A program made the translations under genes and the position numbers. Under the pieces are notes generated by a model. That model worked only from the letters and a program-made list of their open reading frames with translations. It had not been told where the DNA came from and did no database searches. Shown here one piece after another: positions 36,930 to 47,500 of a DNA stretch of 64,000 bases (positions within the stretch are counted from its first letter, which is position 1; every line of letters begins with the position of its first letter). Origin of the DNA: Cymbidium sinense (taxonomy: Eukaryota > Streptophyta > Magnoliopsida > Asparagales > Orchidaceae); the NCBI GenBank assembly GCA_021442155.1, contig CM038229.1, positions 90,408,693-90,472,692 on the forward strand. The letters are read 5' to 3'.

Positions 36930-38735
36930 GATCTAACTTCAACAATTTTGGGTATGTTGAAAAATGGATTCAAATATTTTTAGGAACATGCTTCCATAGG
37001 TTCATGTTTGAAATTAGATTTTGATTTGTGGACCATTTCCTTTAACAAATTTGGATATGTTAAAGTAAGGGTCAATTGGTTTTATTTTTGATTTGGTGTT
37101 TTGGAGTTTTACTTAGCAAATTTGGATATGCTAAGTGAAGTGTTTGAAAATAATTGTTAAGTGTGTTTTGTTTTTGAAAGATTTTTAAAAATAGGATTCT
37201 TAGCAAATTTGAGTATGCTAAGGAAGTCCTAAAGTGTTTCATATATTTTGGATATTTTGATTTTTGTAAAAGTAGGATCCTTATCAAATTTGGGTATGCT
37301 AAGGAAATCTTAATGTGTTTCCTTTTGGTTTTGATTTGTTTTTGCAAAATATGATCTTCATCAAATTTAAGTATGCTAAGGGAATCCTAATCTGTTTCCT
37401 TTTTGGTTTTTTTTATTATTTATTTTTGATTGAAAGTAGAGACTTTACTTTAGCAAATATGGTATGCTAAAGATGAAGTTCCACTTAATTTTTTGAAATG
37501 AAAATTTTATTTAGCATATTTGAGTATGCTAAATGAAATTCTAAAAGATGTGTTCAAAATTTTTGTGTTTTGGTTTTATTTTGAAAATGAAAGTTTCACT
37601 TTAGCAAATTTGGTATGCTAAAGAGTGAAGTTCAAAAAGTATTTTTGGAAATTTTGTAAAGTGGAAATTTCATTTAGCAAATTTGAATATGCTAAATAGA
37701 ATTCCAAAGGTGTTTCAAATTTTTTGTTTCTTTTAAAATAGAACACTTCATTTTAATAAATGGGGTATGCTAAATTGAAGTTCCAAATATGTTTTGAAAA
37801 TTTCTGTGGGATGGATATTTTACTTAACAAATTTTAGTATGCTAAATGAAATCTCCAAAAGTGTGTTTCAAATTTTATTTTGGAGAAAGAAGGACTTCAT
37901 TTTAGCAAATGGGCTATGCTAGAATTAAGTTTCAAATGTATTTTAAAAATTTTACTTTTTTTTCAAATTTGGAAACTTCACTTAGCAAATTTGAGTGTGC
38001 TAAATGAAGTCCCAAATATGCTTTGAATTTTGGAAATATGATCGTTAAGTTTTGATTTTTGAAAAGAAGACTTCCATCTAACAAATTTGGGTATGTAAGA
38101 ATGGAAGTCAATCTTATTTTTGTAATGTGAAAATTTTGCTTTGTGTGTGATTATTGCTTTTTGAAAGAGGGAATTCCAACTTAATCATGTATGGAACATG
38201 TTTAAGTGGGATTTCCAAATGATGTTGTTTTTATTTGGGAATGAAATCTTCATTCAATAAAGTTGGATATATTGAATAGAGATGTTCATATGTGCTTTTG
38301 AAAAATTTAGTTTTATTTGAAAATGAAACTTCCATTCAATAGGTGTGGGTATATTGAATGGAAAGGTTCATGTGTGATTTTTGAAAATATGAAAATCCCA
38401 ACCTAACACATGAAATGTGTTAGGTGGAAGTTCAAAATTTTGATTTTGCTTAAAGAGGTAATATCCATTCAACACATTTAGATGTATTGAATGGAAAAGC
38501 CCATCTTCAAATTTTATGCTTTTGAAAATATGATTATTGAAATTTTATTTTTGTAAAGATGATCTCACACATAACAATCATAAAGATTGTTAGATGAAGA
38601 TAATTTAGGAAAATGTTGTGCAAAATATTTTATTATGTGCATTTTTGAAAGAGTGCTTTTGAAAAGCATAATTTTTTATAAGGGTTTATTATTTTAAAAT
38701 GAACCTTTCCTTACCATAGAAATAATAAGGAAGTC
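36930..38735 (-). repeat. Array of about 24 hairpin units in the E2 leader
   Basis: Units of about 65-110 bp each contain an inverted repeat, many with the loop AATTTGGGTA or similar. Examples: TTCAACA/TGTTGAA (36,938-36,961), ACTTAGCA/TGCTAAGT (37,111-37,136), ATTTAGCA/TGCTAAAT (37,672-37,697), 13-bp arms at 37,975-37,987 and 37,998-38,010, TTCCATTCAATA/TATTGAATGGAA (38,330-38,363), ACCTAACACAT/ATGTGTTAGGT (38,401-38,425), TAACAATC/GATTGTTA (38,572-38,592). Stem sequence changes along the array while complementarity is kept. It lies between the primer-binding site and the first reading frame. Confidence 0.85.
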
Positions 38736-38983
38736 TTTAAATGTTTTCTTTTTTATTTAGATCTATTTTATTTTTTTTATTTTTACCCATTAGAGAAAAT
38801 GGGGTTTTAAGACCAACATAGGGTGAGGTCCTAAAACCTAAAGATATTGGCTAGCTTAACTTAAGAATAAAATAAGCTAAGTGCCAACGGAATGAAACAT
38901 AGTCTTGGATTCATACCAAAGTACAAACCCACTATCGATGCTTGGAGACAACAAACATTTACCAAAGATGGAGAGTGGAACCT
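38736..38983 (-). other. E2 leader next to the primer-binding site
   Basis: Non-coding sequence between the hairpin array and the primer-binding site. No repeat or motif is seen. Confidence 0.6.
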
Positions 38984-39001
38984 TCCCCAGCAGAATCGCC
39001 A
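38984..39001 (-). promoter_or_regulatory. tRNA primer-binding site of E2
   Basis: On the - strand it reads TGGCGATTCTGCTGGGGA, eight bases past the LTR end. It starts with TGG, complementary to a tRNA CCA end, as plant gypsy primer sites do. It closely resembles primer sites of the form TGGCGACTCTGCTGGGGA known from plant gypsy elements. The tRNA identity was not determined. Confidence 0.75.
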
Positions 39002-39011
39002 GAAAAATTTA

Positions 39012-40193
39012 TGGTGATATTTTTTTAATGTTTCTCTAAAGAATAAAATATATACTTCCATCTTCACTCTATGCAAGATAAAATGAAGATAGAAATATAC
39101 ATCTCTTATTTCTTATGCAATTTTGACATCATGTAGATCCACAGATGTTCTTATTGAGGGTGATCAGGTACAACATTGGGGAGGTGCACTATCTCGAAAG
39201 ATAGAAATAACCACCCTATAATTGACCTAATCACCTCAATAAGGACTCCTAAGGACAATGGGTCTGCATATGTACCAGAGATTCTTCCATTACTTTATAT
39301 GGAAAAATAAAGTATGGTTTATTTTAAACCAGGTTAGTTAAGTTCCCTACAAGGGCAAGCCCCCATAGTTAATTACATCCTAAGGGATGAGATCCCTTAG
39401 TAATACTCTCGATTAAGGTAAATGGTTGTTGTCTCCAAAGATTTCAATAAGTAAAACTAACAATCGATTAGTTTATTTCGGAAGATCAAATGGGATTAAT
39501 CAAAGAGAGGGAGTTATTATCGAAGCTAATGAAAGATAAGTAGGAGATGCTCACGATGCTAAGAAATCTAGCGAGCATCTCGAATTATTTATGGTTGGGC
39601 TTTACATTTTTTGAAATTGATTTAATTTGTTTGAGTTGAATTTTTCATTAGAAATTTAGGGTTTATGATTCCACAACAAAAGATTGTGGAAATGCCTAAG
39701 AGGTGAGGATTTATACTTATGGACCACAAAGGCGTAAAGCAACTTAAGAACCTAAATCTAGGGAGCTTTGGCGAGGGCCAAAAGCACAACCTAAGTCTTA
39801 GGAGAAAATGGGTATATGGTTTACCTCAATAAGAGAGAGTAAACTACTCGACTGCTTGGACTTACAACTACCTCGGGGTGGCCACCACCTAACTCCTCCT
39901 ATAATTTTAAATTCATGTAGGCAAGTCATATATTTTATGCAAGATAGCTAGGCTGTTATTTATTTAGAAAGAGACTAAGTCCTTAAACTCAGTCCCTAAA
40001 GAGACTAGATCATGTAAGGGTTTGCTTCAAAGACCTAAATCTAATGCAAATCATATTACATTTTATTTTCATTTTTGGATAATCATTTTGACTCAAGCTA
40101 ATAGGATTCATATGCCTAATGCATGAGAAATGAGATTATTGGCCAAAATCAACTAGAAGGGAGGAGGTGTGTTTCCATCATGGCTCTCAAAGG
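39012..40193 (-). mobile_element. 5' LTR of E2, 3'-terminal part
   Basis: It matches 24,191-25,295 collinearly: the AGAATAAAATATATACTTCC and GACAATGGGTCTGC segments and the flank GAGGTGTGTTTCCA. It is interrupted after CTCTCAAAGG at 40,193 by the solo LTR and resumes at 47,501. Confidence 0.85.
40189..40193. repeat. Target-site duplication AAAGG, left
   Basis: It is identical to 47,496-47,500 and directly precedes the TG of the solo LTR. Confidence 0.85.
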
Positions 40194-40984
40194 TGTTGAC
40201 TTTATTTTTGGAGTGAGCTCTCAACCCCATCCTCTTAGACTTAGGAATCTTCTATGCACTAAGATTTTCTTAGTCATAATACATATCTAGTGCTTAGGTG
40301 AACACTTAACCTGAGCCTAGAGACTTAGAAGTATAAATCCAAAGATTAGGCTTTGCCTTAGGTCTTAAGGAAGTTACCTATCATATAGCCTAAACTCAAT
40401 CTAAATACACTTTCTCAAATCAAACCCAAATTTAATTCTCAAACTAAATCTCAAATTTAAATTCAAATTCTAAATATAATTTCAAATTTGACTCTAAATG
40501 ACTGAAATCCAAAATCAAATTCAAATCCTAAAACCCTTCCTAAGCCATATGAACCATATTCATAAGCTTAACCAAAACTCCCTTAGTTCAAATCAAACTC
40601 AATTTATCTCTTTATAAATCAATTATTCCTTCATTTATATTCACAAATATAAATGAAATCCAAATTCAAATGACCAAAACTATATCAAAAATCAAATCCA
40701 AACTCAATCTAAACCCTTTAAACCAATTCTTTGGACTTAGCCAAATTCTATCCAAATTAAGTCAAAACTAATGAATTTTCTCTTAAATCAACCATTCATT
40801 CAATTATCTACCCAAATATAAATGAAACTTACAATCATCAAATCAAATGGAAACCAACCAAAGTTAAACCCAACCTAGCCCTTTTGACTTGAAATTTTCA
40901 AATGAGCCAAAATCCCTTAGACTCTAAACTGATTGCCATTGAATGTATATTCCAATCTAGGGCTCATATATAAATTCAACTAAA

Positions 40985-41580
40985 CTCAAATCAAACCAAA
41001 ACCAAACCAATTGACCCACTTAGGTCCACTTGACCCAAAGTGACCTAAAGGACACATTTGAGCCAACTTCTAATCCAACCCAAATTGGATTGAACCAAGC
41101 TCACCAAAATCTTTCACCATGATTGTTGATCACCTTAGGATGATCAATTGCAATTAATTGGGCAAAACCAAGCCCAATTGGCCATTTGACCCCACTTGAC
41201 CCAAATTAGCTTAAAAGACCAAATCAAGTCAAATCATGATCTAGCCCAAATTGATTGCAACCAATGGCTCACGTTCATTCCAAATTGATTATTGAACTTG
41301 ACCAAAGCCATAATTAAACCTAATTTGATCAATCGATCCCAATTGGTCAACTTGACCCAACCTAGACCAAATTGGCCTAAAGGGTCAATTTGGCCTAAAT
41401 CCAAATTAAATTTAAATTAATTCAAACTAAAGACCACATTCATCTTCAATTAGCCAATTGAACATGAATCAACCCATACCCCCAAACTAATTTTGCCAAT
41501 TTTGGTCAAATGGTTCAATTTGACCCAATATGACCTATATGACCTAAATTGGGGCAAATCCCTTGAAACCAAGTCAAGAC
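40985..41580. promoter_or_regulatory. W-box core cluster upstream of TATA box, solo LTR
   Basis: About twelve TTGACC/GGTCAA/AGTCAA cores lie 300 to 900 bp upstream of the TATA box at 41,873, which places the cluster in U3. Confidence 0.55.
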
Positions 41581-41872
41581 CCATTGGGGACTGATCAAAC
41601 CCGACTCAAACCATTTGGGATCAGCCCAAAACTAACCCAACCCATTTAAATCCCTCATGGATCCACCCTATAGGATGCTACCCAACCTTATTTAATTCTC
41701 CCCCATCTCATGCACTTAACTCCTCCCCAACATTTGCATTGAATAGGGCTGATCATATGGCATCAAGAGAGGACTTTGGAGCAAAAATCCAAAGTCCTCA
41801 ATCAATCCATCATCCACCCCAAGCAAGATGGCAATCAATTTGGAGCCAAAAAATTCAAAAAATAATGGTCGT

Positions 41873-41880
41873 TATAAAAG
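41873..41880 (+). promoter_or_regulatory. TATA box of the solo LTR
   Basis: TATAAAAG is followed by GAGGGGAGATGAG and, downstream, a C/T-rich stretch. It is the best core-promoter candidate in the family; U3/R would meet about 30 bp downstream. Confidence 0.6.
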
Positions 41881-42375
41881 GAGGGGAGATGAGACTTTAA
41901 ATCTCTTCCTCCCAACACCATTCATCCTCCCAAAAGCTCCCAAAAGAAAAAATGGAACCCATCCCCCACATCTTTGAGCCATTTTTAAGCTCGAAAATTT
42001 AAATAGTTGCTTTTCTGAGGTGACGGTAAACATCGGGCTATGTTTGAAGGGAGGCAAGGGTTAAAGATCATTCCAAAGATTCCTCACATACAGGAGTTCA
42101 CTGATCTTCACGCCAAACAATCCTCGAAGGTAAATTTTCCGTAAGCACCTTAGGATTTCACATAATCTGTGTTAATTTTATTGCAATTTTAGGAATTTCT
42201 CGTAGATAATCCTGCATTATTATTTTAAATCATCCCAATTAGTAAATATAATTTTTTTAGTGCGAATCGACGCAAAAATGGGTTCATCGGATAAGTTTTA
42301 TCTTAGAAACTCTTATTTTTCCCTTTAAAAGCCTGGAAACACTATTCACCATCCAGCGGGCTATAGCCGACGTCC

Positions 42376-42549
42376 GATCCCACGGTTCGTGGGATCAGAC
42401 TACACGGATCATGCGATCTAGGCCTTCGGATCGCCTGATGCGATCGGGCAATCAATTGCGGTTGAGTGATCGAATGGCTCGAGAGGCGATCATGGGATCT
42501 AGCCTCACGGATCTGCGATCGATCTAGATCATCTATGATCGAGCGATCC
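42376..42549. repeat. GATC-rich, CpG-rich stretch with hairpin
   Basis: About fifteen GATC sites in 175 bp, and a perfect hairpin GATCCCACG/CGTGGGATC with a 3-base loop (42,376-42,396). The corresponding stretch at about 165-265 keeps only about seven GATC sites and lacks the hairpin. Confidence 0.75.
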
Positions 42550-43767
42550 GAGCGAGCCGTAGGTCATTTTCCCTTCCCACCCAACAGTTGACGTCAGCGC
42601 CACACATATTTCTTTTTATAAAAAAAATTAATTTAAATCACCTCAAACTTTAAAAATTCATAAATAAAATAAAATACTTAACCAAAAATTGTAAACATGG
42701 GCTCATCGGATTCATCTTTCCGAGAAGAATCCAACCAAAATCCCCAAATTTCAATAAATATTTTGAGCTTAATTTAAGTTTTAGTGAAAATTAAATTTTA
42801 TTACTTAAACCAAAACTATATGTCAGATTAAGTTGAAATTTTTAAGGATTGAAATTAAAATTAAAACACACCTAACAAGAAAATTTCAAGTAAAAAGAAC
42901 TTCTAGATTGGGAGAAATTAAATTTTGAAGTTCAGATTATTCATTTTAATAAAATAAATCAAATAAAAATTCAGAAATTTACAAAAATCTTTGAAATGGC
43001 TTATAACACTTCAATTGACATCTAAGACTTTAAAAAATAATGCGATCTTCAATCTAATGAGCCCCAAACAAACACTTAAGAGTAGAGTTTAATCAATTAA
43101 GGAGTTAATTAAAAGATAATCTAAAATCAATTTAAATATCAAATCAAAATAAAAAATGAAATAGCACTTAAGCAATTAGTAATAAAACCTCAAATCAGAA
43201 AAATATTATCGTTAGAGGAAATTAAATTAAATATGATTTGAGCTAATAAAACTCAATTAAATGATTAAATCTTAAATCAAACTTAAAATCAAATAAATCT
43301 AGGAAACTTTAACATGGGTGAAACCAGTATAACTAAGCCTACACTAAGCATGGAATATTAATCATATGAAACCCCTTAATGAGCATAAATCAGTTGAAAC
43401 TAATTAATCATTAAGTAAACTAAAAAAATCAAATTGATTAATATTTCAATATAATCATTTGATACTAATCGAATTAAACCAAATAAAATTAAAGTAAACT
43501 TAATTAACATATGATTAAATCACGCCCATTTGGAATAAGATAATTAATTAACCATTAAATATTTAAATCAAACATGTTAATGAAATCAAACAAACATAAT
43601 AAATGAATCAAATCAAATAAAACTCTAATCATAAATAATCAAACTTAATTGAAATGAAATAAGCAATTAATTCACTTAAAAATAATGATGGTAATAACAA
43701 TAACCCCTTAATCAAATCAAACTTAAGTAAAACACTTAACTAAATCAATTCACTCACATGTGAGAAA

Positions 43768-44620
43768 TTAAGTCATTAATCTCTAATTAAATAAACCCTT
43801 AATTAATCTCATAATTTAAAATTTTAATTACCCTTAATCAAACTTAATTAATCAAACATCTAATTAAGGAAAACTTAATAAATTAATCCATCATCTTAAT
43901 TAATCAAATTAATTTAAATAAGTTACATTAAAAGCTCTAAAATTAAGCTTAAATTAAAACCCTAATTAAATTTAATAATTACCCCTCAAGTAAACTAATT
44001 AAGTTAATCAAATTAATCATATTAAACCTAAACTTGGTCAATTATAAGTGCAATTAAATACAATCAAAACCTAAATAAAACCTAAATCATTAAGTCATTA
44101 ATCTCTAATTAAACAAACCTTTAATTAATCTAATAATTTAATTACCCTTAATCAAATTTAATTAATCAAACATCTAATTAATGCAAACTTAATAAATTAA
44201 TCCATCATCTTAGTAAAATTAATTTTATAAATCACATTAAAATTAATTCAAATCAAACACTTAATTACTAATTAATTTAATTATACCTATTAAATAAACT
44301 AATTAAGTCAATTAAATTAATCATATTAAACTTAAGCTTAATCAAACATAAAATGCAATTAAATGATAATCAAATCCTAAATTAAACTTAAATCATTAAC
44401 TCACTAATTATATCATTAACCTAAATAAATATGAAATCAAATTAAAATTAAATAAATATTTATTTAATTTAATAATCACACCTCTTAAATAAAATAATTA
44501 AGTTAATTGAATTAATCATATTAAACCTAAGCTTAATCAAACATAAATGCAATTAAATACTAATCAAAACCTAAATTAAATCTAAATTATTAAGTCATTA
44601 ATTACATCATCAGTCTAAAC
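43768..44620. repeat. Tandem repeats of about 310 bp in solo LTR
   Basis: Blocks starting near AAGTCATTAATCTCTAATTAA recur at 43,770 and 44,092, with diverged starts near 44,398 and 44,592. Blocks such as AATTAATCCATCATCTTA and CAATTAAAT recur within each unit. Confidence 0.7.
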
Positions 44621-47495
44621 AAATATGAAATCAAATTAAAAATTAAACAAACCTTTATAATTAACATAAATACACCTCTTAATTAAGTTAATCACATAAT
44701 CACATTAAAACTAAGCAAACCCATAGACCAATAAAGCTAATCAAAATAAATTAAATCAAATTAAATTAGATTAAGAAAGCCTCTCATCAATTTAATATGT
44801 AATCAAATCAAATCTCATTCAACCTACTTAAATAAGATAAACTAATTAACTATCCAATGTATGAAATCAAAATGCAAACCAAACTTTGATAAACATGATA
44901 AATGGATGAGATTAAAAGATAAAATTCTAATTACAAGGAATCAAACTCAATTAAAATCAAAATAAAATCTCAATTAATCTAATAATCAAACTACAAATAA
45001 ATGAACCACAATCACATTAAATAAATATAAAGTTAAGTCACATAACCATAATCAAAGAAAAGAATTAGATATTAATTTAAAAGGATATTGAATTATCAAG
45101 ATTTAATTAAATCAAACATCTCTAAAAGTAATCAACTAAAACATATGAACTTAAACAAACTTATATTCATTAGATATTGGATATTGAATTATCAAGATGC
45201 AATTAAACTAAAATATCTAATCCAAAATCAATTGATCAGATACTTAAACAAACTCAAATTCTAAATTCTAAATCAAGTTAAATAAATCAAATCAAATGAA
45301 TTACACAAATTCAAAATGAACCAATTAAGATACTTAAGGACCTTAGTTAGATTCTTTAGGTGTCAGGATGTAGAATAGGGTGAGTTTTGTCTACAAATAG
45401 AATCCATTCTATTCTTCATTCTTGAAAACCTAAACATATTTTAACCAAATAAAAGTGAAATAAAAATGAAAAATAAATCATTAAATCATTTAAATTGAAA
45501 TCACCCAAAGGTAAAATTTAAACAAATTCAAACTCCAAATTGAAACTTAAACTAAAGAAGCCTAGTAAAGTCTTGCCACACAAGCCTTAAGCACACACAC
45601 TAGAATACTAAGTCACCACTTCTAGTGCTAAGTTAGGGCGTTGTATGTATGATGTTGTGTTTTGTTTTATGATATAATATTTTAGACTGGATGTTAGGGT
45701 GTATATTTTGTAGACTGGATGTTAGGTCGTTATTAGCTAATCATGTTTTTGTAGGGGTTGTGCTTAAGAGTGATGTAATAAATATATAAATGCTTTTTTT
45801 GTGCGGTTGGTTAGCCATAACCCATGTTAGGATAAGTGAGCTTGGTTACCCATGTGTGGGGTGTTAAGTCCAAATTATTTATATAATTGCTTGGATTGTA
45901 TGGTATGTTTAGCTAACATTTATTTTACAGGTGTAGCTAGATTTACTTTTCTTACTTTTGATGTAATTTGCATTAGGATTTAGGATTAGTGTTATGGGAG
46001 TTTAGGATGAGCAGTGGCTAGAAGGCTTAGTCCCTGGGGTGCCTTATGATACCTTTGGAGTAAATCAAATCAAAAGAAAGAGAATGAAGAAATGAAGATA
46101 AGAAGACCCCCATAGCATGTATTATTTTTTTGTAATCCGAGTTGTATAAGGGTAGAGCTCGGCTACCCATCTTTTTTTCTCTTTTGGGTTTTACAATGAA
46201 CCATGCCCTTTTATTCTTTTCGATAGTCTATAAAATTACTTGATGTTGTGTTTTAGCATTGTACATTGATCATCACTTAATTTATCCAATTATCATAACC
46301 TCACAAAACCCTAGGAATTAAATCAAGATAATAAAATTTTTAGCAACCCCTTAGTTGGATGAATGAATGTATAATATCATGCATGTCATATTATTTCACT
46401 CACAAGAGACTTCCATCTTGCGAGAATGAAACTTAACCTATGAGAGCCTTTGGTGGAAGAACACCCATTTCTCTCTTGATTTGGCCCATAATCAAATTCA
46501 TGCATTTAGGCATACAAAATCTCATAACTTGTGTCAAAATAAAGAGTCTAAGAATCAAATAAATTTGAAAAAATTGCATTATTTAAGTCATGGATTCATA
46601 CCACTCATTCTTCTCTCTTAGTGGGAGTTTAAGGACTTAGTCTCCTTTCTAAATGAACAATAGCCATCTTGCAAAGCATAAGGCTTCTACATGGATTTAA
46701 AGCGTGGGAGTTAGCGGCGCCACTCCATGAGATAATAAGTCCAAAGAATCAGTTTATTCTCTCTTGTGGAGGTAAACCATATACCCATTTTTGTCTTAGA
46801 TTTAGGTCATGCCTTTGTTTTGTACCAAGGCTCTTTAGTTTAGGAATCTGAGGTAGCTATTTCCTTCGCGCTACAAGCATAAATCCTCACCTCTTAGGTA
46901 TTTTCACAATCTTATATTGTGAAATTATAAGCCCTAGCAATCTAATAAAATGTTAACTCAAATAATTAACTCTCTTCAATTTCAAAAATATAAAGCCCAA
47001 TTATAGGGTAGATTGGAATGCTCACTAAGCTTCCTACTATCATGAGCATTTCCTACTTTCTCCCTTTGGATTCCAAAAATAAGTCTTCTCCTTGATCTAT
47101 CCCATCTAATTTTCTAAAATGGCCAATCCATTGATAGCCTTAACCTTGAAATCTTTGGAGACCTTAATTATCTACTTTAATCGAGAGTACTCTTAAGGAA
47201 TTCTCATTCCTTAGGATGTAATTAACTATGGGGGCTTACCTCCATATGGAACTTAATGAACCCAGCTTAAAATGTACCCTACTTTACTTTTCCATGTAAA
47301 GTAGGGGAAAGATCTCTAGTATATTCGAAGACCCATCATGCCTTAGGAGTCCTTATTAGGTGATTAGGTCCATTATAGGGTAGTGATTTCTATCTTTTGA
47401 GATAGTACATCATTCCTTAATGTCATACCCGATCACTTCAATAAGTATCCCCCAAGATCTACGTGGTATCTCACATCCCAAAAATAAACACCACA

Positions 47496-47500
47496 AAAGG
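47496..47500. repeat. Target-site duplication AAAGG, right
   Basis: It directly follows the terminal CA of the solo LTR and matches 40,189-40,193. Confidence 0.85.

Larger units (their letters stand above)
31129..38983 (-). mobile_element. Internal region of E2, Tat-lineage Ty3/gypsy, RT to integrase deleted
   Basis: On the - strand the order is primer-binding site, hairpin-rich leader, extra reading frame, gag, protease and protease-RT linker. The coding match ends near 31,300 at the position where E1 continues into RT (E1 about 4,630). About 170 bp of unmatched sequence then leads to the 3' LTR; no purine-rich tract is visible before the LTR. E2 thus has the half that E1 lacks and lacks the half that E1 has. 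Confidence 0.85.
40194..47495 (+). mobile_element. Complete solo LTR, 7,302 bp, nested in E2 5' LTR
   Basis: It starts TGTTGAC and ends CCACA, flanked by AAAGG on both sides. Removing it restores CTCTCAAAGGTCA, as found in reverse complement near 13,175-13,190 and 2,195-2,205. It carries the LTR start, one copy of the 180-bp-type hairpin core (about 40,635), the W-box zone, a TATA box (41,873), the GATC-rich stretch (42,376-42,549), ~310-bp tandem repeats (43,768-44,620) and the common 3' part from about 45,600. It has no internal region, so it arose by LTR-LTR recombination. The conserved block seen at 11,490 in other copies is not found here. Confidence 0.85.

Noticed and set aside
36930..38735. 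CRISPR-like regular repeats
   Set aside because: Unit spacing is uneven, spacers and repeats are not separable, there are no cas genes, and the sequence lies within the leader of a plant retrotransposon.
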